Of a stretch of DNA of 64,000 bases, positions 34,524 through 43,080 are shown piece after piece (positions within the stretch are counted from its first letter, which is position 1; every line of letters starts with the position of its first letter). The DNA is from Meiothermus sp. CFH 77666. GTDB taxonomy: Bacteria > Deinococcota > Deinococci > Deinococcales > Thermaceae. The DNA lies in NCBI RefSeq assembly GCF_017497985.1, contig NZ_JAGDFV010000016.1, forward strand, positions 1 to 64,000, written 5' to 3'. Both the position numbers and the translations under genes were made by a program. The notes under the pieces are model-generated. The model was given only the letters and a program-made list of their open reading frames with translations, did no database searches and was not told the origin of the DNA.

Positions 34524-35738
34524 TCACCCCGGTTCAGATTGACTGGTTTGATGCGGGATACCGCCTCGAAGGTGAACTACCAGCACCGCCAGGAATACCG
34601 CGAAGCCAGACAAGATCAATACCGTCAGTACCCCCAGGCGTGGCTCCAGAACCCCTGCCAAAAAAGTACCCATCAGTACGGCGCTTTGCATGGTAGCCCC
34701 AAAAGCAGCCATGATGCGTCCTCGCAACTCAGTGGGAGCTGCCAGTTGAATGATCGAGCGGGCCGGTATGATAAACATGCTGTTCAATATACCCAAAGCC
34801 ACCATGGCAACGCCGGCCCAGATGGGAAAGGGAAAGAGCCCGGTAGAGGCCAGAAAGAGTCCCCAGGTGCCCAGTCCCAGCAGGAACACTGTCTCGCGGC
34901 TCAGGCGTTTGATCAGGGGCATGGTGATGAACAGGCCCAGGATGGCTCCGCCGGCCATCAGGGCCTCGAGTACGCCAAACCCCTGCACTCCAATTTTTAG
35001 AGCACCCACTGCATACACAATCCCCAGGGCGGCCTCCACCGAGCCGAAAGCGGCAGCCAGAGCCAGCGTTCCGATGGTTCTGCTCAGGGTGGGATTTCGC
35101 CACAACGGGCGTAGACCCTCCGCTACGGCGGCAAAATAGTTGCCCTTGCCTGCCTTGCCAGGAAGTGGGGGTAAAAGGGTCAGGAGCACGGCGGATATCA
35201 GGTAAGTAGTGGCATCAATCCAGAAGGCCGGGGCTGGCCCCACATTGGCAACCAGCACACCGGCCAGGGCTACAAAGGTCACGTCGGCAAAACGATTGGC
35301 AAAGTTCATCAGACCGTTGGCCTCGTCCAGCTCCGACTCGGGCACCATATCGGGGATGGCGCTGTTGCTGGCCGAGTAATGTACCGACTCAAAGGCGGCC
35401 ATCAGAAATGCGATGATCATCAGGAGAGGCATGGAGCCAATAGCAAAAAGCGGGATACAGGCGACCAGGAGAGCCCGGGCCAGGTCTGAAAGAACCAGCA
35501 GAGTCCGGCGGTCGTAACGGTCGGACAGAGGCCCTAATAACGGCCCCAGCACTGCGCTGGCTACAAACTGGGCACCCAGAATCAGCGAGACCCAGACCGC
35601 ATTCTGGGTTTCCTGATAGGCCACAAACAAGAGAGCGATGCGGTGAATCTTGCTGCCAACCAGCGACACCAGGACGGATGCGAACAGCCAGCGAAATCCG
35701 GTTTGCTTTAATACGCTCCACATAAGTTGCCCAATCAT
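34524..35738 (-). CDS. MFS transporter (MFS_3/enterobactin-exporter-like group)
   Basis: A 404-aa protein with about 12 hydrophobic segments. Loop 2-3 has GPLSDRYDRRTLLVLSD, the MFS signature, and the middle region (SASNSAIPDMVPESELDEANGL) is characteristic of the MFS_3 group of putative exporters. Substrate unknown. A TGTACTGAGTACA palindrome lies 27 bp upstream of the start and may be an operator. Confidence 0.85.
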   Translation of the reverse strand: MIGQLMWSVLKQTGFRWLFASVLVSLVGSKIHRIALLFVAYQETQNAVWVSLILGAQFVASAVLGPLLGPLSDRYDRRTLLVLSDLARALLVACIPLFAIGSMPLLMIIAFLMAAFESVHYSASNSAIPDMVPESELDEANGLMNFANRFADVTFVALAGVLVANVGPAPAFWIDATTYLISAVLLTLLPPLPGKAGKGNYFAAVAEGLRPLWRNPTLSRTIGTLALAAAFGSVEAALGIVYAVGALKIGVQGFGVLEALMAGGAILGLFITMPLIKRLSRETVFLLGLGTWGLFLASTGLFPFPIWAGVAMVALGILNSMFIIPARSIIQLAAPTELRGRIMAAFGATMQSAVLMGTFLAGVLEPRLGVLTVLILSGFAVFLAVLVVHLRGGIPHQTSQSEPG

Positions 35739-36059
35739 AACGAGTCAATCCTTTATCGTAAATATGTACTGAGTACAGAGTAGCTGTGATGCCCATGTGT
35801 CCACGCATTTGGCGGCTCCTGTGCTGTCCAGAACCATGCTATTTGTGGCTAGGCACCTGGAGAATCAGCTTTGATGAACCCCCACACGCCGCGATAGCCA
35901 GGGCCGAAAGCCGAAAACTCATGCCAAACTAAACTGAACCCCGTTCCTTCTCCCCTTGCGTAGAGGGTAGCAACACCCCGCCAGCATTTCAGGAGAATTG
36001 GGCCTTGCTTTCTGGGCTCTCTGGTGAGCGCAGATTGGCGTGGACTGTCTCAACGAGTT
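35739..36059. other. Gene-free stretch between the MFS gene and the 599-aa gene
   Basis: It contains the palindrome listed separately and, at about 35938-36000, a CCGTTCCTTCTCCCCTTGCGTAGAGGG block resembling part of the CAGGCTYTTATC miniature elements (quoted here only as similarity). No ORF with a credible start is present. Confidence 0.4.
35765..35777. promoter_or_regulatory. Palindrome upstream of the MFS gene
   Basis: TGTACT-G-AGTACA is a perfect 6-1-6 inverted repeat, 27 bp before the MFS start codon, where a repressor could overlap the promoter. Confidence 0.45.
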
Positions 36060-37859
36060 TCAATGAATGGCCGGGTTCAGAGGCCGGATGGTGATCAGAC
36101 TGTGGGCTACTCGAGCCCCCTCCCGCGCCAGCACCAATCCACCTTCGGGCAGCATCCAGACCATCAAATCCAACAATTTGCGGGGTACCAGACCGGTTGA
36201 AGAGACGTACACGGCGTCTTCCTGGTAGCGCAGTGAGAGCACGGCACTGCCCGCCCTGACCGTGCTGGGGCTGTCACCTACGGTGGTGGAGCCCACGTTT
36301 TCGCCCAGGGTATCGCGGGAGGGGGGGCTGAATCCCAGCCATTCGGAGAGCTCGAGCTGCAAGACCTGGGCGTGGCTCTCCAACCCCAGGGCCCGCGCCA
36401 CTTCGGCCAGATAGGCTGTCCAGCTCGAGTTTCTTTCGATGCGGCCCTTGACTACCTCGAGGCCCTTGCGGGCAAAGTCCTGGAGGTTGTCTATGGGGGC
36501 TTCGCCATATTTATTGGCCGATTCGGGATTGAACAGGGCATAGTTGACCTCGCCCTTGAACCGGGCCGAAAGCGCCCGCAGCAGGCGCAGGTAAGCAAAA
36601 TGGTTCTCCGGCCACAACAGGAAGGTCAAGACCCGCCCTTCGGCCAGCAGGTTGGAAAGGGTGGCCGCCTCGCGGGGCTCGATGCGCAGATGCAGGTAGT
36701 CCTGATGGCGAATTATGTGCAACTCGGCATCCGGCAGGGTCAGACTAAAAGCCGCATTCTCCTCGATCATCCGCTCCTGCCCGTTCACGCTCAGTCCAAA
36801 AAGCTTACCTGCCTGCGAGATGCTAATTTCGTGGTTCCAGAAGTAGAAACGTTGCGGCATCAGACGCAGGTTGAGCGCTTTGGCATCGTGCGGAACAGAC
36901 TGGAGTCCGTACTCCGGGCTCGGGCTACCCAGAATTTTTTGCGGAATTTGCGGCCAGCTAGCCTCTCCCCTGGGGGTGGGCAGGTAGCGGGTGAGCAGGG
37001 TGGTCAGACGCTCGATGGCTGCCGAAAAACGCCCCCGGTCATCCTCCATGACCAAAGACATCCGGCGCTCTTCGGCGGCGGCGGCCTGGAGGCGTTCTTC
37101 CAGGGCCCGAATTTCGCCGATGCTCAGGTTCTGGCGGTGGGCCTCCTCCAGCGCCCGGCGCAGGGCCTCGACGCCGGGCCCCCGGATGCTGGTGCGCAGC
37201 GAACCCTCGCTTTCCAGCACCCGCCGGGCAAAGCGCCGGATGTAGGGCACGGTTTCTTCCGGCGGCAGCTTGAGCTTGCTCGCGAGCGCAAAAGCCTCGC
37301 GGAACAGCTCCATCAACATGTTTTTGGCGATGTCCGGGTCATCGAGGTGCAACCTAGGATCCGAGACGCTGGGAATGGGGTGGGCCAGCACGAAGCGCGA
37401 GAGGTTGTAGTCCTGGGAGAACTGGGGGCTTTTGGAGTAGGCCTCGAGGTTTTGCAAGATGGCATAGGTCATGCGCAGCTCGTCGCGCTTGCCATGATTG
37501 AACGACTTGGCAGTTCGCAGGAGGTCGCGCTCGAGCCGGCTCCAGTACACGGCCTCGGCCAGCTTCTCCAGGGCCTCCCGCTCGGGGCTGGTCTCGGTTC
37601 CCTCCTCTTCCAGCAGAATCATGCCCAGATCGGGTGCGCTGCCCTCGTCCACGGTGGTCTTGTAACCAGGCCGGTGGGCTTTGAAACGCGCATCAATATC
37701 CCGGAACTTTTTGGCCAGCGGGCCCGGCAGGTTAGACTGAATCAAGGTCTGGCGCAGGCGGGTCAGGCCGGCCATTCCCCCTTTGGGTTCGTTGCCGGCT
37801 ACAAGGTCGTCTACCTTGTATTCATATAGCTCGAGTAATTCAACCAGGCCCGCCTTCAT
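36060..37859 (-). CDS. Large protein of unknown function, divergent from PP2C/Ser-Thr kinase
   Basis: A 599-aa soluble protein, mostly helical and charged in the first half (coiled stretches about 235-275, EIRALEERLQAAAAEERR), with a beta-richer second half (about 330-420 and 525-590). No signal or membrane helix. I recognise no catalytic motif. It shares a 22-bp intergenic region and an overlapping -10 with the PP2C gene, so it may be regulated with or be a target of the phosphatase/kinase pair. The start ATG follows TATAAT by 9 nt. Confidence 0.75.
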   Translation of the reverse strand: MKAGLVELLELYEYKVDDLVAGNEPKGGMAGLTRLRQTLIQSNLPGPLAKKFRDIDARFKAHRPGYKTTVDEGSAPDLGMILLEEEGTETSPEREALEKLAEAVYWSRLERDLLRTAKSFNHGKRDELRMTYAILQNLEAYSKSPQFSQDYNLSRFVLAHPIPSVSDPRLHLDDPDIAKNMLMELFREAFALASKLKLPPEETVPYIRRFARRVLESEGSLRTSIRGPGVEALRRALEEAHRQNLSIGEIRALEERLQAAAAEERRMSLVMEDDRGRFSAAIERLTTLLTRYLPTPRGEASWPQIPQKILGSPSPEYGLQSVPHDAKALNLRLMPQRFYFWNHEISISQAGKLFGLSVNGQERMIEENAAFSLTLPDAELHIIRHQDYLHLRIEPREAATLSNLLAEGRVLTFLLWPENHFAYLRLLRALSARFKGEVNYALFNPESANKYGEAPIDNLQDFARKGLEVVKGRIERNSSWTAYLAEVARALGLESHAQVLQLELSEWLGFSPPSRDTLGENVGSTTVGDSPSTVRAGSAVLSLRYQEDAVYVSSTGLVPRKLLDLMVWMLPEGGLVLAREGARVAHSLITIRPLNPAIH

Positions 37860-37867
37860 TCAGACGG

Positions 37868-37874
37868 TATTATA
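37868..37874. promoter_or_regulatory. Overlapping divergent -10 boxes
   Basis: ATTATA (37869-37874) reads TATAAT on the minus strand, 9 nt before the ATG of the 599-aa gene; TATTAT (37868-37873) reads on the plus strand, 8 nt before the PP2C ATG. The whole intergenic region is 22 bp. Confidence 0.6.
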
Positions 37875-37881
37875 AGGTGTC

Positions 37882-38640
37882 ATGCGGCTGGCACGGCTCG
37901 AAATTGCCACAGAATCCAATATTGGTCGTCGTCGTCGAAACAACGAGGACTTTCACCGGGTTGCAGTGCATCCAACCCCAGCCGGCAACCTGGTTTTGCT
38001 GGCAGTGGCCGATGGCATGGGGGGGGCTGAAGCAGGCGAACTGGCCAGCAAACTGGCCATCGAGGGGGTCAGTTCAGCCGCCAAATCCTACGCCGAACAC
38101 GCCGCTACGGGCCGCCCGGGGGTGGGGCTCAACCTGGTGATGGACAAAGCTTTCAAGCTGTCCCAGCGGCGGATTCTGCAAGAAGGCGAGCGGGTGCCTT
38201 CGCGCAAAGGTATGGGCACTACCCTCACCGCTGTCATGCTGACCGAATGGAACCGGCAGGCCGTGATCGGGCACGTGGGCGATACCCGCGCCTACCGCTA
38301 CTCCTCGGGTCGCTGGACGCTCCTGACCCAGGATCACTCCTGGGTGGCCCAGCAGGTGCGCCAGGGGGTACTCACCGCCGAGCAGGCTGAGGATCATCCC
38401 TGGAAGCACATGCTCACCCAGGCCCTGGGCCTGTCCGATGTCCGGCACGATATTACCGCAGTGAACTTTGCCCCTGGGGAGGTGCTGGTGCTGGCTACCG
38501 ATGGACTGTATGGCCTGGTGCCCCCGGAAGAATGGAACATTACCGGTGACCTGCAATCGGCCCTCGAGAGCTGGGTTAGCAAGGCTTTGGTGCGTGGTGG
38601 AACCGACAACATCACGGTGGTTGCAGCGAGGTTCAGATGA
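37882..38640 (+). CDS. PP2C-type protein Ser/Thr phosphatase
   Basis: A 252-aa Mn/Mg-dependent phosphatase: RRRNNEDF (metal Asp), VADGMGGAEAGELAS, GHVGDTRAYRY, LTQDHSWV, LATDGLYGLV and GGTDNITVVAARF are all in order. It has no membrane segment. Its stop overlaps the kinase start (ATGA), so phosphatase and kinase are made together, a common arrangement for reversible phosphorylation. Confidence 0.93.
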   Translation: MRLARLEIATESNIGRRRRNNEDFHRVAVHPTPAGNLVLLAVADGMGGAEAGELASKLAIEGVSSAAKSYAEHAATGRPGVGLNLVMDKAFKLSQRRILQEGERVPSRKGMGTTLTAVMLTEWNRQAVIGHVGDTRAYRYSSGRWTLLTQDHSWVAQQVRQGVLTAEQAEDHPWKHMLTQALGLSDVRHDITAVNFAPGEVLVLATDGLYGLVPPEEWNITGDLQSALESWVSKALVRGGTDNITVVAARFR

Positions 38641-40661
38641 GCTACCTGATTGCTTTGTTGCTGGTGGGCATTTCCACTGCCTTGATTTTGCGCCTTGGGC
38701 ACACCTGGCTGATGCTGGTGTTGGTAGCGCTGGTGTTGGGGGGTCTGGCGGTGTTGGGGGCCCAACCCCTGGTTCTGGCTACGGCCCTGCTGCTGGGCCT
38801 GGCTTCAATGTGGGTTCCCAAATCCACCCGGGTGGCCTTCAAACCCCGACCCAAGCCCGCACCCCGACCCTCCAAAACCAAGCCCAACCCCAAGGTATCG
38901 TTGGGGAACAGCGTCACCGGCCTCGAGGCCCTCTACGATATTCAGGAAAAGATCGGCATTGGGGGTATGGCCACGGTCTATAAGGGCCGCAGCAAGAAAG
39001 ATGGCCGCCTGGTTGCGCTCAAGATTCCCCAGGAAAAATACATCGGCGACCCCCGGTTTGTGCGGCGCTTCCACCGCGAGGCCGAACTGCTGGCCCACCT
39101 CGACCATCCGGGTATCGTCAAAGTCTACGACCACGGCAATCAGGGCGATACCCACTACATCGCCATGGAATATCTCGATGGTGAAGGGCTGGATCGCTTG
39201 ATCGAAAACAAGCGTCTGAGCATCCGGAGCATTGTGGAGGTGATGAGCCGGGTAGCCGAGGCCCTCCAGCACATTCACGCGCAGGGCATCATCCACCGCG
39301 ACATCAAACCCGGCAACATCATGGTGCTCAAAAACGCCGTGCGCGACGATGGCAGTGTAGACCCCCGCGGGGTGCGCTTAATGGACTTCGGGATTGCCGC
39401 TGGCAAGGTACTGACCCGCCTGACTATTACCGGGGCCCGCATCGGTACCCCGGTCTACATGAGCCCCGAACAGGCCAAGGGCCAGCGCATTGACCACAAA
39501 TCCGACATTTACAGTTTTGGGGTGGTCTTTTATGAAGCACTGTGCGGCCAACCACCCTTCCAGGGGGCCTACGAGGCGGTTATCCACCAACAGATAACCC
39601 AGATGCCCGCGCCCCCCAAGCAGGTCAACCCGGACATTCCGCAGGTGCTCTCCGATCTGGTCTACCGAATGCTGGAGAAAGACCCGGACAAACGCCCGGG
39701 CCTGGAAGCGGTGCTGGAGGTGTTGCGCGGAAAATGGCAGGAAGACCCCGGTCTTACCGCCCCCCTCTACCTGGCCCTGGCGGTGGAGGCCAAGAAGGGC
39801 ACCCTGCGCTTGATGGATCTGAACGGTACCCTGATGCGGATGTGGAGCGGGGTAGGCAGCGGGCGGGGCATGTTCCCTTCGCCCCCACTTTCGCTCACAA
39901 TAGATAAAAACGGCGGCTTCTGGATCAGCCTGTTTGAATATGGTGGCGGCGCGGTGCGGTTGGTACACCGCTTCGATGCAGAGGGTGAGCTCACCCATTC
40001 GATTGCACCCTATGGCATGAAAATGGGGGAATTGCTGTACCCTATCGCGCTGGCAGCGGTGCCCGATGGCCTGCTGGCGCTGGATGGTGAGGCCTGCACC
40101 ATCACCCGCTTCGACCTGGAGGGCAAACCGGTGACACGCTTTGGGGGTTCAGGGCAGGGCCGGGGCACCTTTGAGTCGCCCAGGGCCCTGCTGGCCAGCC
40201 GCAACTACATTTTTGTCCTCGACTACGGCAACCGCCAGGTGCAGCGCCTGGATTTGAGCGGTCAGTATATCTCGCGCTATGCCTTCCGCAAGAGCCGGGA
40301 GTCGCAGGAACTGCGGCTGCTGGGCGGCCTGGGCCTGACCCCCGACGACCAGCTTTTGATTTACGACTCGGACAGCCAGAAAATTCGCAAGCTCTCCCTC
40401 GAGGGCGAAGTTTTGCTCTCGCTGCCGTTGCCGGTGGCCGAGGGCGAAGACCCCACCAGCCAGGTGGAGATGGTGGTACAGGACGATATCATCTACGCCA
40501 TCCGGCGGGGCGGCACCAAGATTCACCGGGTTAAGTTGGACGGGCAAGCCCTCTCGAGCCTCGAGGTGTATGCCCCCTTGCGCGGCATCGCCTTCTGGCA
40601 CAACACCCAGAAGGCCAAGGCCGAAGCGCCCATAGACCTCTCGGTTCAAGTCTTTGACTAG
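38637..40661 (+). CDS. Membrane Ser/Thr protein kinase with C-terminal NHL-like propeller
   Basis: A 674-aa protein. Three hydrophobic helices at the N-terminus (about 3-20, 23-41, 45-60) precede a Pro/Lys linker, then a Hanks-type kinase: glycine loop 107-115 (IGIGGMATV), Lys129, HRDIKPGN (220-227), DFG (250-252) and a longer insert between the last two. From about 385 to the end are propeller-like repeats (FDLEGKPVTRFGGSGQGRG). Unlike PASTA kinases, the sensor-like part is on the same side as the kinase. It is coupled to PP2C by a 4-bp overlap. Confidence 0.88.
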   Translation: MSYLIALLLVGISTALILRLGHTWLMLVLVALVLGGLAVLGAQPLVLATALLLGLASMWVPKSTRVAFKPRPKPAPRPSKTKPNPKVSLGNSVTGLEALYDIQEKIGIGGMATVYKGRSKKDGRLVALKIPQEKYIGDPRFVRRFHREAELLAHLDHPGIVKVYDHGNQGDTHYIAMEYLDGEGLDRLIENKRLSIRSIVEVMSRVAEALQHIHAQGIIHRDIKPGNIMVLKNAVRDDGSVDPRGVRLMDFGIAAGKVLTRLTITGARIGTPVYMSPEQAKGQRIDHKSDIYSFGVVFYEALCGQPPFQGAYEAVIHQQITQMPAPPKQVNPDIPQVLSDLVYRMLEKDPDKRPGLEAVLEVLRGKWQEDPGLTAPLYLALAVEAKKGTLRLMDLNGTLMRMWSGVGSGRGMFPSPPLSLTIDKNGGFWISLFEYGGGAVRLVHRFDAEGELTHSIAPYGMKMGELLYPIALAAVPDGLLALDGEACTITRFDLEGKPVTRFGGSGQGRGTFESPRALLASRNYIFVLDYGNRQVQRLDLSGQYISRYAFRKSRESQELRLLGGLGLTPDDQLLIYDSDSQKIRKLSLEGEVLLSLPLPVAEGEDPTSQVEMVVQDDIIYAIRRGGTKIHRVKLDGQALSSLEVYAPLRGIAFWHNTQKAKAEAPIDLSVQVFD

Positions 40662-40664
40662 TGG

Positions 40665-40872
40665 CTAGTGCACTGGTAGGTAAATTTTGGTTTCATTCCG
40701 AACTGAGCGAAGCGATGAGGAATCTGATCTGCCTCAGTCCACTGTATTCACCGTCTGTTTGCAGTTCCAGATTCCTCATTGCACTGCGTGGCCTCGGAAT
40801 GACTACAAGAAATCAAGGGCAGAAGTTGGGTTCAATGGAGGCATCTCAAACACTTTGTTACCAGAGCACTAG
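40665..40872. mobile_element. 208-bp non-autonomous element with 14-bp inverted ends and an inner hairpin
   Basis: The ends are CTAGTGCACTGGTA and, inverted, CTAGTGCTCTGGTA, one mismatch. Inside, CATTCCGA..AGGAATCTG (from 40694) pairs with CAGATTCCT..CGGAATG (to about 40801), the widespread TCATTCCGA intergenic hairpin type. No ORF. A target duplication is not clear. Confidence 0.65.
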
Positions 40873-40908
40873 TCTTGCGTAGTTCGAGTTGGGGTAAGAC
40901 CGGCTGCT

Positions 40909-41517
40909 TTATGCGGCTTCCTTGGAAAGGCGTTCCAGGCCACCGGGGTTTTCCAGCACCAGCTTGCCATAGCCGGAGCGGATGTAACCCTCGCGGGTGA
41001 GTTCGCCGATCACCTTGGTGACAGTCTCGCGTACTGATCCTACTGCAGAGGCAATTTCGTCGTGGGTGGCCCTGACCCCCACCCGCCCGTTCTTCTCGGT
41101 GAAAGCCACGGGGGTGCGGGCGAGGTCCAGCAAAGTGGCAGCAATGCGATTTTTGAGACGCTGTCCGGAGATGCGCTGAATGGTCTGGTAGGTTTGGCTC
41201 AGCGCTTTAACCAGGCCTTGTACCAGGTCGGCCACTTCCTGGGGAGATAGCTGAGCAGGTGCTAAGGCATCTACCTTGGTTTCAGTAACGGCCTCGGCAA
41301 AGTAGGTGCGCTCGGCGGCGGAAATTACCTCTTCGCCAAAATACTCACCAGGACGCACAAAGCGTAGGGTCAGGGCATTGCCCTCGTCGTCTACGCTCTG
41401 GAGCCTTACTAGACCCTCCCGAACCCGGTAGAGCTGATCCTTAGGGCTGGGCTCTCCGGGATAGAGAATAATCTCGCCAGGATCGAAGGTTAGGGTGTCT
41501 AAGATGCTGGTTTGCAT
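40909..41517 (-). CDS. sdrP: SdrP-type CRP/FNR regulator
   Basis: A 202-aa regulator matching, from memory, the Thermus stress activator SdrP: GEIILYPGEPSPKDQLYRVREGLVRL, DEGNALTLRFVRPGEYFGEE and the winged helix ATHDEIASAVGSVRETVTKVIGEL. SdrP activates oxidative-stress and nutrient-stress genes without needing an effector. ATG 41517 with AGGAG upstream is chosen over an in-frame TTG at 41535. Confidence 0.85.
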   Translation of the reverse strand: MQTSILDTLTFDPGEIILYPGEPSPKDQLYRVREGLVRLQSVDDEGNALTLRFVRPGEYFGEEVISAAERTYFAEAVTETKVDALAPAQLSPQEVADLVQGLVKALSQTYQTIQRISGQRLKNRIAATLLDLARTPVAFTEKNGRVGVRATHDEIASAVGSVRETVTKVIGELTREGYIRSGYGKLVLENPGGLERLSKEAA

Positions 41518-41699
41518 TTGTTCATCTCTCCTCAAATCCGACTATAACAGGCTTGGGTGATTTTGTAAACATTTGTGTTGATATATTTGAAGTGAGTGAG
41601 GACGCATTTGGAAAGATGTGTAAGGTGGGCTTGGTATTTGTGTATACGAAAAGAACCGCTGGGCTGGATGTGGCCATGGGTAGGCGGCGAAGAAGTTGG

Positions 41700-42608
41700 T
41701 TACCACCAGCCCCGGCGTTTCATCCAGAGGGCCAGCCCCCCGCCGATCAAGAGCAGCCCTCCCCAGAAAAATATCCGCCCACTGGCCCACTGGTACTCGG
41801 TGAAGGCTTCAAAGTTGGTGCCGTAAATACCGGCCCAGAGGGTCATGGGTAAAAACAGCACCGAGATCACCGTGAGGGCCTGTACCACCCGGTTGAGCCG
41901 GTTGTTCTGGGCCGAAAGGTGTACTTCAAGCACGTTGGACAGCTCGTCCCTGGCGGCGTCCAGGCCCTCGTAGACCCGGCCCATGCGGTCGGTAAGGTCG
42001 CGGAAAAGGTAGGCTTCGGCGCCAAGCAAGGGGAGGCGCTCGAGGTGCAGCAAAGCCTCGCGGGCCTGCGAAACCAGGCGCCGTACCCGCAGCACTTCCC
42101 GACGGCCCGCAAAAACCAGGCGGGGGGTCTCGGGGGTGTTGTCGCCGTTCATGGCCAGCTCTTCGAGGTCTTCCACCCGGTCGGTGAGGGCATCAGTGTA
42201 CTCGAAAAAGGTCTGTACGCCCTGGTCGAGCAGGCGCTGCCACAGCCGCAAGCACGATCCCCCGCGAAAGCTGTTCCAGATTTGCTCGAGGTAGTCTACG
42301 GGCTCGTTGCGGTAGGTGAGCAGTACCTGGGTCTCGGGGAAGTAGAAGTACGAGACCCGCTCGGTGCGGCTGTGGGCGTTGCCCGGGGCCTCGAGGGTGC
42401 GAAAAATCAGAAAGAGGTGCTTGGGATACTCCTCGAAGCGGCTCCAGTGGCCAATCTCCTGGGCATCGGCCAGGGCCAGGGGGTTGAGCGGATACAGTTG
42501 CTGAATCAGGGCGATTTCCTCGGGGGTGGGGGTCTCGACATCCACCCAGACCTCGGCCTGCATGGGGCCACAGGTCATACCGTCGGCGAGTTGCTTGGCC
42601 CGAATCAT
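41700..42608 (-). CDS. CorA-family divalent cation transporter with GTN instead of GMN
   Basis: A 302-aa protein with a soluble N-terminal funnel domain (1-235), a long helix, and two C-terminal membrane helices (about 243-263 and 275-293). The signature loop reads YGTNFE instead of YGMNFE. The GMN motif forms the selectivity filter of CorA Mg channels, and variants (for example GIN, GVN) occur in ZntB-like members. Specificity here is uncertain. The last residues are strongly basic (MKRRGWW). Confidence 0.85.
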   Translation of the reverse strand: MIRAKQLADGMTCGPMQAEVWVDVETPTPEEIALIQQLYPLNPLALADAQEIGHWSRFEEYPKHLFLIFRTLEAPGNAHSRTERVSYFYFPETQVLLTYRNEPVDYLEQIWNSFRGGSCLRLWQRLLDQGVQTFFEYTDALTDRVEDLEELAMNGDNTPETPRLVFAGRREVLRVRRLVSQAREALLHLERLPLLGAEAYLFRDLTDRMGRVYEGLDAARDELSNVLEVHLSAQNNRLNRVVQALTVISVLFLPMTLWAGIYGTNFEAFTEYQWASGRIFFWGGLLLIGGGLALWMKRRGWW

Positions 42609-42662
42609 GGCCTATAGCTTATCGCTTGTGGCCAATGGCTCCAAAAACAAGGCAGCCCGGTT

Positions 42663-42766
42663 AAGTTGCGCCCGTATTTAGATATGAATTCAGGCTGCAC
42701 CAGAAAATCATGCTCCGGGCGCAATACCCGAATGATTCTCGACCATCCCAGTAGGGAGGTACTTAG
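42663..42766 (-). repeat. Dispersed repeat R1, copy 2, starting at the cutA stop codon
   Basis: The reverse complement runs from TAAGTACCTCCC to GGCGCAACTT and aligns with 26990-27112, including the AATCATTCGGGTATTGCGCC core. Its first three bases are the TAA stop codon of cutA. Confidence 0.75.
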
Positions 42767-43077
42767 GTGCTTTGCGTAATCCACTCGAGGTAGCTCTTCA
42801 AACCCGCCTCGATCCTGTGAGCGATGATTTCCGGAACCTCGTAGGGGTGCAGTTCTTTGATGCGGGCCTCGAGCGCCGGGTAGCGAGCCTGGGTGGTCTT
42901 GATGATAAGCAGCAGCTCGGGGTTCTCCTGCACCTCGCCCTGCCAGCGATAGACCGAGGTGATGCCCGGCAGCAGGTTGACGCATGCAGCCAGGCCTTCG
43001 TGCACAAGGGTTCGGGCTATTGTCTGGCCCGTAGAGGCGTCAGGCACGGTACAGAGCACGATCAGATACATATCCAT
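42763..43077 (-). CDS. cutA: Divalent cation tolerance protein CutA
   Basis: A small trimeric ferredoxin-like protein of 104 aa with the CutA patterns VHEGLAACVNLLPGITSVYRW (about 26-46, given as landmark) and IIKTTQARYPALEARIKELHPYEVPEI. Role in metal tolerance in E. coli; broader role unclear. It starts 3 bp after the stop of the ornithine-cyclodeaminase-like gene, so they share a transcript. Its stop codon is the first base triplet of repeat R1. Confidence 0.93.
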   Translation of the reverse strand: MDMYLIVLCTVPDASTGQTIARTLVHEGLAACVNLLPGITSVYRWQGEVQENPELLLIIKTTQARYPALEARIKELHPYEVPEIIAHRIEAGLKSYLEWITQST

Positions 43078-43080
43078 AGG

